From: Tetrapyrgos nigripes | Lineage: Eukaryota > Basidiomycota > Agaricomycetes > Agaricales > Campanellaceae | NCBI GenBank assembly: GCA_013368315.1 | Contig: JAACJM010000050.1 | Span: forward strand, 186,001-250,000 | Length of the DNA: 64,000 bases | Direction: 5' to 3' | Part shown: positions 45,284 to 55,056 of the stretch, one piece after another | Position numbering within the stretch: the stretch's first letter is position 1 | Layout: the number at the start of each line of letters is the position of its first letter | Notes under the pieces: model-generated | Database searches by the model: none | Told to the model about the DNA's origin: nothing | The model's input: the letters and a program-made list of their open reading frames with translations, nothing else | Translations under genes and position numbers: made by a program

Positions 45284-46085
45284 ATGGTGAGCTCGTCGTC
45301 GCCGTCGGTCGCGCCAAGGAACTGTTCTGATGGGTATGCCTAGGGTATCGACATTACACGCCATCACGTCAAGAAGGGCCAACGTACCGCTCCCAAGAGC
45401 GAGGATCCCTACCTTCTCTTGCTGGTCAAGGTATGTATAGTGGACTCTTTTTTGTTGGGACCATCATGCTCATATTCCTCAGCTCTACCGTTTCCTGGCC
45501 CGCAGGACAGATTCCGATTTCAACAAGGTCCGTTTTGCTTCCAAACCGAAACTATGCGCAAAGTCCAATTATTCCTTCCTTCCCTATAATAAACACAGGT
45601 CATCCTCCACCGCCTTTTCCTCTCCAAGATCAACAAACCCCCCATTTCTCTCTCTCGCATCGTAAAAGAGACCGAGAACACCCCCGACCTGTCCTCAAAA
45701 ATCATCGTCAACGTTGGAACTGTCACTGATGACATTCGTCTCCTTGAAGTTCCTAAACTCACCGTCGCCGCTCTGCGATTCACCCAGTCTGCCAAGGACC
45801 GTATCTTGAAGGCTGGTGGTGAGATTCTCACCCTTGACCAACTTGCTACCCGCGCACCCACCGGTTCCAACACCGTCTTGTTGCGAGGAAAGAGGAACTC
45901 TCGTGAGGCGGTTAAGCACTTTGGTATGGGCCCTCACAAGCACAAGAAGCCTTACACTATTTCCAAGGGCCGCAAAGTATGTTTTTCTACATATTTCATC
46001 AACGAGAATTTTTATCTAACTGTGATTTTCCTTCTAGTTCGAGCAAGGTCGTGGTCGCAGAAAGTCTCGTGGTTTCAAGGTGTAA
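45284..46085 (+). CDS. RPL18: 60S ribosomal protein eL18
   Basis: eL18 is a structural protein of the large ribosomal subunit. The start codon ATG (45284-45286) forms the entire first coding exon; a GTGAGC..TAG intron follows at 45287-45343. Further exons are 45344-45430, 45483-45527, 45599-45976 and 46038-46085. The product starts [20 protein letters not shown], continues [80 protein letters not shown] and [20 protein letters not shown], and ends [14 protein letters not shown]. It is full length for the family. An intron right after the ATG is common in fungal ribosomal protein genes. No snoRNA box motifs were seen in the introns. Confidence 0.95.
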
Positions 46086-46578
46086 AGGGATGGGTGTATC
46101 TCAAAATCAAACCTGCAGCCGGAGCAGGTCAGAGTGGGTGGTGTGTTGGATGGTGTTCCCTATGCTTTTTATGTCATGGTATCCTTTCGCTCTATTGTAC
46201 GCTCCATGCACACCCTATGTTCGGCAACATTCTTGCGCTCTTGTACCATGTACTTGACTGTCTGCGGTTGGTCACCATCCATAATGTTGAGGTCGCAGTT
46301 CGAAAATTACAACCAACCTTCAGGCTGTCTCCAGCGATATGTAAAATAACGTTGACTGAAACGACTGCTGTACTTGGCCGACCTGTTGACGCGAGCATTT
46401 CTCGATAATCAACGCATTCGTGTACAGGGCTGTCCACTCTCGTAGAGGAAACGAATGACAGTGACTTTGATACTAGAGTAATAGCATAGAGGAGGGAAGA
46501 TACTTAAATACATACATGCGCGAGTCGTAAGTATACAAGTAAGAAAAGACAGGAAGTGGGCGATATCATAAAAATGCC
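46086..46578. other. Intergenic region
   Basis: About 490 bases between the convergent stops of eL18 and an F-box pseudogene. No gene is visible. Confidence 0.4.
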
Positions 46579-48119
46579 TCAAGGCATACTTTGTCCGTCG
46601 TTAGACGCTGACCCCCCCCCATACATTCGTATGCTCACCATCACTGAGATGGGAGAATTTGCCCGAGCAAGTTCTGCAGCATAGAACGTTGTATAGCGCG
46701 TTGTCTTTCTTTGCTCCAGCTGGGCAATAACATAATCAAGATCACAATACAGGCTCTCCAAATTTGTAGCGTGCACTAGCTCAGATGTCGGTAGTGAGGA
46801 AGAGTCTAATGGGGGAGTATCTCGTGGAGCGGTGTTGATATATAGTCCCAGGCGTGTAAGGTGTAGACAGAGACGGGTAAGGGGGAAGATAGCCCAAATA
46901 CTCGTCCTTTTATTGCCACTCAGGTCTCTGCCAGTGCCCACCCAGTACGAAATATTGAGCTCTTCCAACCTAGGCCATGCTAGTGCCAACGTAGTGAAGT
47001 CCGAGTCAGACATGTTGAGAGGATTGCGTGAGTGTAAACGAAATATCGTGATGTGACTGCACGCCAAGAGGGGATGCAGAACATCGAAGCCATCGATATT
47101 GGTATTCTCGACTTCATCATCACTGAAATCCAGATCCAATTCCCTGAGGACAGAGCATTGAGAGATGCACTGGATGAGACAGTTGCAACCATTCCGGTCA
47201 GTCGAATTGGCAACGCCAAGGTGAAGGATTTGTAGCCGATGGAGAGGAGGAAAAAAGGGAACGAGCGTCACGTTGCACTCAACTCGGCTGACGTGCAGCT
47301 CTAGAAGAGAAGAAAAATGACCGTTCAACCATAAATTTCCGACACGATGTACGCTTTGTATAATCATGTTTTAGCACAAGCTTTTCCAACACCGCAGATT
47401 GACGCAGCCTCCGTAATATCGGAGTCATGTCTTCAAATGCAGGGATGTCGATGTTTTTGAGTAGTGGTAGATTTCCAAGAAGTTTTCCCAGAGGCTCAAC
47501 AAAGTCCTGGTTTGGGTAGACTTCGATCGTCAAGGAAGTGAGCCTGGGCATTCGGGCTTCGACGCCCTCCGTCAAAATTAGCAGACTAGACAAGGTGTCA
47601 TTAGACGCTCTGTAGGTGAAGTGTGTATTCCATTATGGATGAACAATGCCGGAGCTTCTTCGGAGGCATGGCGATTGAAGCATTCCAGAATGCGAAGATT
47701 AGGAGGGATAAGTGACATTGACCTGATACGATACATAGCACCAAGGAGGGGAGAGACATCACCTGTTCTGGTATGAGAACATTGAGAATTGTACTGAAGG
47801 TAGTATATGCGCCATGAGTATTTGGACTGGAAACGATTCCACAGCGCGGAAGTAGGCACTGACTTGAAACGTGGTTCAACGGATGAATAGATCAGGTGAG
47901 AGAGGACATGGGTATGTTAAAGTGCTCAGTAGCTTCCACCGGGGCGATGAGACGTGCCATAGCCAGAACATCCTCATTGCCTTCTACTGTACTCCAGACA
48001 TGGCCCAGGGCGATTTCAGACCAGAACTGGCAAACTGATACACATCGCTTTTGGTCGACTTTTTCCAGATGTCCAAGGATTTGGTCCACTAGTTCTGGAA
48101 GTTGTAATGCTTGATGCAT
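46579..48119 (-). pseudogene. F-box-like gene with three frame breaks
   Basis: The N-terminus MHQALQLPELVDQILGHLEK with VDQKRCVSVCQFWSEIALGH (F-box-like) is followed by LRR-like sequence. Translation requires three shifts: near 47895 (PMSSLT to LIYSSVEPRFK), near 47605 (HTSPTE to ASNDTLSSLLILTE) and near 47369 (EKLVLK to NMIIQSVHRVGNLW). Between the breaks the frames stay open and look like a leucine-rich repeat body (MPRLTSLTIEVYPNQDF, LPLLKNIDIPAFEDM, QCSVLRELDLDFSDDE, WPRLEELNISYWVGTG), ending SNDGQSMP. The sequence upstream (VFTLQQSESLLRPP) follows a consensus acceptor, so a short 5' exon may exist. Three shifts suggest a recent pseudogene, unless base-call errors are frequent here. Confidence 0.6.
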
Positions 48120-48618
48120 GTGGTGGAATGATGGGGGTCTTAGTAAAGATTCGCTCTGCTGTAAGGTGAACACTGAGTACTGATGCTCCAGCGAGCGGCC
48201 TTGGACAGAGTACCTTGACGTCGGTCACGGTATAAAGGTTTTGTCTTTTCACCTTTTTCACCTCCATCTATCCTTCTCTCCCAGCGTGTCCAGAATAAAT
48301 ATGTGTTCTCTCTATCTCCCCATAATAGTGGATGCGGCCACTGTAAATGTTTGTATGTAATGGATGACAATGAATACGTTTCATAGAACCACAAAGTGGA
48401 TCAGATATATCCATGCTCTTACTTTACCGAAATGATCACTTTGCAATTGCCTTAAAAGTAGTCGCTACCAATGCGTATGCTTTTGAGATTTTTGATGATT
48501 AAAATAAATAAAAAGCACTGTACTTCTTCGATCTAATTACAAACAGCAACGTCGACAACAGCAATCAAGTACTATGCGTCTAGTAACCTGCCACTTAGCA
48601 GAAAGGAAGGAAGCTCAA
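48120..48618. other. Intergenic region
   Basis: About 500 bases from the pseudogene 5' end to the start of the kinase-exon repeat array. It may include the missing 5' exon of the pseudogene (around 48175-48270). A/T-rich near 48480-48540. No other gene. Confidence 0.35.
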
Positions 48619-49017
48619 GCCCTAGAACCGGCGAACCACACCCCCCACAGATGACCGGAGACAAAGTGCCTTACATAGAACCAGCCGCGTCGCGAGTTTC
48701 CTCGGTGCTAGCTATCCGGCCGTTCAGGAATTTGTTGATCCAATCACCAGAAAAGAGGTGCAAGCCCTGGAACCGGCGGGCCATCCCCTCACATCCTCCC
48801 GCCTCCCCCACTACACCACCACAACGTAACTGGAGACGAAGTGCCTTACATAGAACCAGCCGCGTCACAAGTTGCCTTGGTGCTAGCTATCCGGCCGTTC
48901 AGGACTTTGCTGATCCAGCCACTAGTAGTTGGGCCAAGTCATCCCCCCAATCCTCCCGGACCTCTCCCACCACACCACCACAGCGAGACTAAAAGTGACT
49001 GGAGACAAAGTGCCTTA
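48619..49017. repeat. Tandem copies of the kinase terminal exon
   Basis: Units of about 170-175 bases start at 48652, 48827 and 48996 (+ strand), with a partial decayed unit before. Each carries, on the minus strand, a copy of the kinase C-terminal sequence: GWINKVLNGRKASTEATLDA in the real exon, GWISKVLNGRIASTKATCDA in the next, and DWINKFLNGRIASTEETRDA in the third, each followed by AGSM and TAA (49015-49017, 48846-48848, 48671-48673). The third copy has its own acceptor (ttccag before GLHLFSGDW) in the same phase; the second does not. The partial fourth reads GLSFLPFC then stop. See the kinase entry. Confidence 0.8.
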
Positions 49018-50338
49018 CATAGAACCAGCCGCGTCAAGAGTTGCCTCGGTGCTAGCTTTCCGGCCGTTCAGGACTTTGTTGATCCAGCCACTAGTAGTAG
49101 GACCTGGAAAAGGCAACTCGTGAGTAGTGGGAGGCCAGGACGCATAATCAAATGAAGCCTGGCCTCGACAAATGGAGAGAACAACAGAGTATGAGTGCCC
49201 CCAACGGCCGTATAGCTAGCAATTCGAGTTACCGTTTTCAACAGGTCAACTGGCACGGTGGCACCATCGTCCCGTACAGGTCCGGGGTTCGGTGACCAGT
49301 CCACGAGCGCCAGAAACTCGAATGCCAGCTAGTATACCGCCGTTGGAGACATCCATGTTGATGATCAGGACGCATAGTTAAATGAAGCCTGGTCATCAAT
49401 TAGTCACTTACCGAGAACAGCTTTGCGAAGAAACTCCTCTTCTCCTCCTTCTTGAAGAGGGGTATCTTCTCAACCTGTTCCCTGAGTTGTTGCAAGGTGA
49501 GTCGACATCTTGGGTCCGGGTGGAGGGCGCACTGAAGGACCTTGACGAGCTCGACGTGGGCGAGAGGGAGTCGCTTACCAAGCACCTCGGGGTCTGCAAA
49601 GAAGGCCTTAAAGTGTGGGTCGACGGGAAAGGCCGCTCTCCATGGGTAGTCGCCGTTGCAGGCAGTCGCCAACATGTAAGCGATAGCCCACACGTCTTGC
49701 TGTTCCGGAGAATAAGCCCTGTTCTCAGCGTTCAAGTTACAGATACGTTCAGGCGGCATGTACTTCAAAGTGCCGTAGACGCCGTGAGCCTCGTAACACA
49801 CACGCTGGTCTGTGGCCAGTCCGAAGTCTGCGATCCTGACTCGGATGTTCTTGCCCTCCTTGGAGCAGAGAACATTTTCTGGCTTGAGGTCCCGATGGAA
49901 GACTCCACGCTGGTGGCAATGCTGGACGCCTTCAATGATCTGTAAGAAAGCAGAGCGAACATCGTCCTCATCTTCAAAGAGACCCTCCCTGGTAGCGTGG
50001 AGGAAATCCCCAAGCCCGCAGAAATCCATCCGAATGCAAGCATACGACTCCCCCTTTAACACCTCGTAAGACACCTCTTTGACTGCAACAACGTTCTTAT
50101 GGTCTCCAACCGTCGCCTGCAACCTCAACTCTTCATCCAACGACCACTTCTTCATCGACTTCTCCTCTGGTCTGGGCATCACCTTCACGGCAAACTTCTC
50201 CTTTCCGGCGCCTTTCCCCGACGTCCTCACCGCACAATACACCGTGCCAAACGCTCCGCTCCCCAACAAGTTCTGCAACTTAAAATGACCATTCATAATG
50301 GACACACCAGTCAAGTTTTTGATGTTTTGAGAAGACAT
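49015..50338 (-). CDS. Ser/Thr protein kinase (Ran1/Ksp1-like), two exons
   Basis: A cytoplasmic-type Ser/Thr kinase resembling fungal Ran1/Pat1, Ksp1 and Sks1, which act in nutrient and meiosis signalling (family inference). Exon 1 (50338-49412) holds the whole catalytic domain: Gly loop NLLGSGAFGTVYCAVR, VAIK-like EKFAVKVMPR, catalytic loop VFHRDLKPENVLC, DFG in RIADFGLATDQ, APE-like YMPPERICNL, and DVWAIAYMLATACNGDYPW. A canonical donor (GTAAGTGAC) follows KLFS; without splicing it would stop three codons later. Exon 2 (49158-49015) begins after GGCCAG and encodes ASFDYASWPPTTHELPFPGP and the repeat-type C-terminus ending DAAGSM, giving 356 residues. The intron (49411-49159) contains a palindromic element and a near-copy of the exon 2 start. 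Downstream copies of exon 2 are listed separately. The acceptor choice is inferred. Confidence 0.85.
49201..49346. repeat. 146-bp palindromic element in the kinase intron
   Basis: The arm ccaacggccgtatagctagc at 49201-49233 (33 bases) pairs imperfectly with 49314-49346 as its reverse complement, enclosing an 80-base loop. A 27-bp direct repeat (caggacgcat then aatgaagcctgg, two mismatches) flanks the element at 49136-49162 and 49366-49392; the left copy is the start of kinase exon 2. This looks like a small hairpin element plus a local duplication. Confidence 0.65.
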
Positions 50339-51012
50339 GTTGCAAAAATTTGCGATATCGGTTGGTTACGAGTAAGGAGTAAGTAGTGGTTTAAGAGTAA
50401 GAGGTAAAGAAAAGGGGATAGATGAAATGCTGGCCTTATATGGGGTTGAGAAAGGGGCGGAAGGATGGCAGGGTAGCATAGCCCGCGTTTAGGGACTCAT
50501 GAGGACCGGGGGTGTTGGTAGTAAGTCCGGTCGAGCGAGACTGACGCGATGTTGGTTATTGGACCGGACAACAGGAAGCAGGAAGAGAGAGAACTGGGGA
50601 GGAATCGTTGAACAGGACTCTTAGTTGAAGGCTGTTAGCTCCGAAGCACGGGTATCAAAGAGTCCCTATATTACTCTATAGCGTATAATCCAAGTATTGG
50701 ATACTTGGACGCAGAACGCAATTAAAGTATACTTGAACCTAGATTAGATCTTCCCGATGAGCAGGTTCCCAATCATTTGACCAGTACGCCACGCTGTGTT
50801 GTACAAGGTAGGGAAAAGTGTGGAAGTAAGTCCATCGGCGAAACCGAAAGGAAGCGTGAGCGGGATCCAATAAACATGACGAGAAGGAATTACAGTGAGG
50901 AATAGAAAAGAAAGGTTGAGAGAGAGATTGAAACATCATTTACCTAGGGGAATGGCGAAGCAGTACAGGATGTCTTGCGCTGGAGTATGCTCGTGGTATG
51001 TACACTTCCTGC
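50339..51012. other. Intergenic region upstream of the kinase
   Basis: About 670 bases. A small palindrome (tccaagta..tacttgga) lies at about 50690-50710. No gene is visible. Confidence 0.4.
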
Positions 51013-51150
51013 AGGATACATCTCGACCCAGGCGCAAATCCCCATTGTTCCCCAACCAAGACAGACCGGCACGCATCGTTTCTGGTCGTTTCTCGTCAGA
51101 TATCCCAAGATGTGGTCCATGAGTTCTGGACTTGTAGTAGACGGAGGGAG
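51013..51150 (-). pseudogene. F-box gene relic
   Basis: One frame here encodes PELMDHILGYLTRNDQKRCV followed by PVCLGWGTMGICAW, closely matching PELVDQILGHLEKVDQKRCV and SVCQFWSEIALGHVW of the F-box pseudogene at 46.6-48.1 kb. Nothing further of the gene can be aligned. There is no usable ATG and no LRR body, so it is a 5' fragment of a related gene, about 3 kb from its relative and on the same strand. Confidence 0.72.
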
Positions 51151-51306
51151 AGTTGGCCTTGAACTTTGAAGTGGAGTGAAAAATAAGGTGCACACTGCAC
51201 TCGTCGTGAATGTGAGTCGAAAGACTTCCAAATGAAGAAGACATCATTTTGTTGGATCAAAAACTCAATAGCTCCGACGAATGGGTCGTTTGTGCCGTTA
51301 TTTATG

Positions 51307-51373
51307 TAGCCTGGAATCCAACCGCTCAGCTCGCTGACTTGCCTGGTGAGCTGAGCGGTTGGTCCTCAGGCTA
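51307..51373. repeat. Short hairpin repeat, copy 2
   Basis: Left arm tagcctggaatccaaccgct (51307-51332) pairs with 51348-51373 (ending tcctcaggcta), including 15 perfect central base pairs (ccaaccgctcagctc). It shares the outer sequence with the hairpin at 33781-33824 and is likewise flanked by ta. Confidence 0.7.
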
Positions 51374-52022
51374 GTTGTTATGTACACAAGCGGAGCCTGC
51401 GACGCGAGCACTGTTCCCAACTTCAATTTGCTTGTTGTTCTTCTCTAATCAGCCTATAAACTTCCAAAAGTGTATATTTTGTATGTGTAGCCCTGTAGCC
51501 TTTTTCCGTGAAGAAATCTCGATGCCTGACGACTCCAACGCGTCTTCACTTTAGATTTTGGTACTGTATATGATGTGCACATGGTGCGTGTTTGCAAATG
51601 TCCGTATATGGAAGGTTTTTCCAACACTCCCTCGAAATCTTTCCAGTTTGCAATCAAGCCCACTAGTTGGCCAGGATGGCCAGCTTCAGGCGGTATTACC
51701 CGTATATCGGTAATCTGCTCCCAGACACGACCACCCCCTACCCCCTGTCGCTCCCCACTTTAGTTCATGCCAGCTCAGCGCTCAGCGACCAGCAAGATTC
51801 TGCTTGAAGACGTCCGTTCACTCATATAGAAGAGGTCTGTTGGACTTGATTACCGAGTATATCAACCTTTAATACGCGTCAGCCTCCATATCCGACGTGC
51901 TTTGCAGCCTTCTTGAACCACCCACGCCCCCAAGACGGCTCATTCATTCTGTTCTCACCGTTCCAGGATCTGTTCTTCGTTCTACGTTTGAAACATGTCG
52001 ACATTGCACACTATGGCCATGA
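51374..52022. other. Intergenic region
   Basis: About 650 bases. A short open stretch from ATG 51768 region (MPAQRSATSKILLEDV) looks like a protein N-terminus and might be a first exon of the next candidate, but no clean donor was found. Confidence 0.35.
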
Positions 52023-52711
52023 ACATACGAAAGTCAAGAAGTCAAGAAGTCGGATTCGGTGTCTGCGATAAGTGGCCACGGGGGTCTCCCAGCAACGCTC
52101 CCCGTCTCTCTGTCGCTCCGACTCGGAACGGGAACGTGGTCTGTTCTATACAAGAATTATTCGGGAACCGAGGCCCCACTTATTGTCGCCCAAATCCAGA
52201 AAACACACAACGATCGCGAGGCAAGATATTTATTGTTGGCCTTACTTGGACGTGGTAATCAGGAGGTGGTCCCGGGTTCATCATTCAACGGGCGCCAGAT
52301 GGACAATCTAGTGGATCGACTTCTAGCGCCCGTATACCCATTTGGAACAAGGGTCTCCAATCGGAGGAGTGAAGACGGAGGGTCGGGACGAGAGGAGAGC
52401 GAGGAGAGAGACGAGGGCAGAGCTAGCGGTAGTGGTGCTACAGGCGATAGTAGCATTGAGAAGGACGAAAGGTTTGTTTGAGTACTTGCAACTGTAAAGG
52501 ATGCATAGTCAGATTTAATGCAGTAAGTTTCAAGAGCCATATTTTGAGAGAGACGATGTGAGTGATGTTTACTGAAGAGAATCTGTTCCAGAGCGACCTG
52601 AGAGTCCAGTGCATTGTAAGAGGTAATCAGGGCTCGGAAATCGTGCCAAGGTTAGGGAATACTTTGGCAGTTTTGTTTGGAGGTGCCAAAAAGACTGAAA
52701 TATTATTATGA
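52023..52711 (+). CDS. Candidate gene, unrecognised protein (5' end uncertain)
   Basis: I do not recognise this protein. The open stretch 52023-52471 encodes VSLSLRLGTGTWSVLYKNYS, APLIVAQIQKTHNDREARYL, LLALLGRGNQEVVPGSSFNG and RQMDNLVDRLLAPVYPFGTR with realistic amino-acid composition, then a Ser/Glu/Gly-rich segment. It can be joined to 52524-52557 (KFQEPYFERDD, strong GTGAGT donor) and to a last exon from about 52610 (CIVRGNQGSEIVPRLGNTLA to TEILL, TGA at 52709-52711). The start is missing: there is no ATG in frame after the stop at 52020-52022, so an upstream exon or a lesion must be assumed. It may be a pseudogene or a lineage-specific gene. Confidence 0.42.
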
Positions 52712-53310
52712 TTTATCTAGCGCTCAAGATATCCCAATTGTCTACAATGGCACGACACTGAGCCTGGGATCCATTAGACTGAAGAAGACGAGCACCAAGA
52801 GACGAGAGAAGAGGTCAGAGGTAGTGGCAATGGTCCAAACTCCGGTGGTATCGACGACGACAAAGTAAGCAGTGGTCTAAGGCCCTAGACCTCCGTTTGC
52901 ACCTCACCCATGTGTTAAAGCTCCAGCTGTAAAAAAAGACGCTCAGTCAAATAAACACGCAGTAAGTCCTGGGTGCTTTAAAGAAAGAAAAGTCCAGGAT
53001 TACTGAAAGATTGTTCCAGAAAATCCTCACACTGCAGGCGAGCCCTTTGTAATATCAGGAACCCAGTGATCCGAGTTCCAAAGACCCTGTCCCCGGTATA
53101 TCAGCCTGAACTGGACTTTTCGGGCTTCGGTCCTGTCCAAAAATGAGAACAAACTACGCCGGACTGTTTAAGGACTTTTACTATTTTGGAAACAAAAAAA
53201 AAAACACGAGACCTTTAAAAATCAACATACTGCTTTTTCAACCAACCACCTTCACTCTCTCATTCTGCCCTCTTTCCCCACCTCTACCACTACCACCACT
53301 TCCATCCACA
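52712..53310. other. Intergenic region
   Basis: About 600 bases, A-rich near 53190-53215 (aacaaaaaaaaaaacacg), followed by pyrimidine-rich sequence just before the HAD gene ATG, as in many fungal promoters. Confidence 0.4.
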
Positions 53311-54348
53311 ATGCCTGCTGATTATGATTTCCTCCTCCCTCACACCCGCCTCTGCTGCAACGCTATAATCTTTGATTTTGTACGTCTGTTTCCTCCAACA
53401 TCTTTTTCAATCAGTCTAACACCAAACACAGGATACGCTTATCAACGACGTGCTTGCTGTGGAGGCTGCCTTGACCGAGGCCGCTCTCGTGGCTGGCAAG
53501 GATCCCGAAAATGTCATCGCCACTAGTCGTACTTCATCTTCCTTGGAAGCCCTCACGAAGATCACACGCAAGGCTGCATCCAAGACTGAGATCCGCAACT
53601 TTGAGGATTCCATTCTTTATTACGCCGAGAGTGGCCAATTCTGGAACAGGGAAGTCATCCCTGTCATGAAATATGGACGGGGTTCGACGCCGGGATCGCA
53701 GACTTCTTCAAGATCGTCCACTAAGGAATTGCCTCTAGAAGCGAATAATTTTCGACTGGCAGCCTTCGATGATAAGGTCCAGGTGGGAGAGAAAACCATT
53801 CGCGTTGACCGCTCCATTTGTGGCGTACCGAACACCTTGGCTATCGCCAAAACCCTTCGGAAGGGGGAGCTTGCGATTGTAACATCTTATACGGCATCTT
53901 ATGGTGAGTGTGCTCGTCTACTCTCAATAGTCAGTACGCTGATTTATTATTGACAGTGCGCCAATGCCTGCGACGTCTCAAATTCCCTTTCACTCCTATA
54001 ATCTTACAGCGTCCAAAGCCGGGTCTACTATCCACCGTCAATGCTCAACGCTACAACCCCTACCGCCTTGTTGTCGAGAAACTGCAGTTCAAGCCAGAGG
54101 AGTGCATAGTTGTCACCAAATCGGCGGACAACATTCCCATTGCTAGAGACTCTGGCGCAGAAGTCGTCGCGGTCTGCTCGAGATATTCTCGGGCTGAACT
54201 CGAGAAATGCGATCCCTCGTACGTCGTAGGCAACTACGAGGACTTGCAGTGCTGGCGTGGCAAAAAAGCAGGGAAGGGCGAGGAGAAGCTGCATCTTGAC
54301 TGTCTTAACACCCGTCCGGATGATCTCTTTGTAGGCAGCTTCTGCTAG
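53311..54348 (+). CDS. HAD-superfamily hydrolase-like protein
   Basis: HAD proteins are mostly phosphatases that use an aspartate nucleophile. The ATG at 53311 gives MPADYDFLLPHTRLCCNAII, and a first intron splits the motif I strand so that splicing creates NAIIFDFDTLINDV, close to the family DxDGT(L). A helical cap follows (AALTEAALVAGKDPENVIAT, SLEALTKITRKAASKTEIRN), then GVPNTLAIAKTLRKGELAIV with a possible motif II Thr/Ser, then PYRLVVEKLQFKPEECIVVT (motif III Lys) and KSADNIPIARDSGAEVVAVC near motif IV. The Gly of the usual DxDGT is Thr here, and motif IV is not a canonical DD pair, so activity is uncertain. Ends LFVGSFC. Two introns are needed; the second is at about 53904-53957. Confidence 0.68.
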
Positions 54349-55056
54349 GAAAATCATGAGGATCTTACATACCCTTGTAACAAAAGCATCGAGGATGAGG
54401 GATGCGAGGGAAAGGAGCTGGTTGTTCAATTGGACGATGACAATCCCTGTAGCTTGTATTATAGATGTCTAATGTATGGTTGTACCATAGAACTCTGTTG
54501 TGGTTTATAGGTTACCTCTTTTGTAATAACAATAGTCAATGGACGCATCAAATCTTCAGCAACATTGGGCAGTCTTTTTCTTTGTATAAGAGAATGAGTA
54601 GGCGTCTCTCTTGCTACATTGTCAGTGCATACATGGACTTACATAAAGACGATCTGCTGCTCTCAAGCTAGCAGTAGGAAAGGAAGTCTAAATCTTTCAA
54701 CAGAAGAAAAAAACGCAGTAGCTCATCGATCAGCTCCCTAATCCCAGCAGTTTTTTTCAGAAAAATAGAGTTGAGCATTATATCATGTCCGTCAGTCTGT
54801 CTACTCCGTCATAAATTCGTTAATACTCTACTGCCCGTCAATAAGCAAGCTGACAGGCATTTTATCAATCGTGTTGAGTGTATACTTCTTACTTTTGCCC
54901 CAAAATGGCCAAGACTCCAGAGATACTTCCCTGGAACCTGACGGCGCCAACAGCAACAGTGTCCATGTTATAGAGCACCGTCCCATCCAAACCCATCCTG
55001 TCCCAACTCCCAACTCCCAACTCCAGCCTTCATCGATCATCGCTTCATCTGCCTTC
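54349..55056. other. Intergenic region between convergent genes
   Basis: About 700 bases between the stops of the HAD-like gene and ALE1. No gene is visible; it should hold two terminators. Confidence 0.4.
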
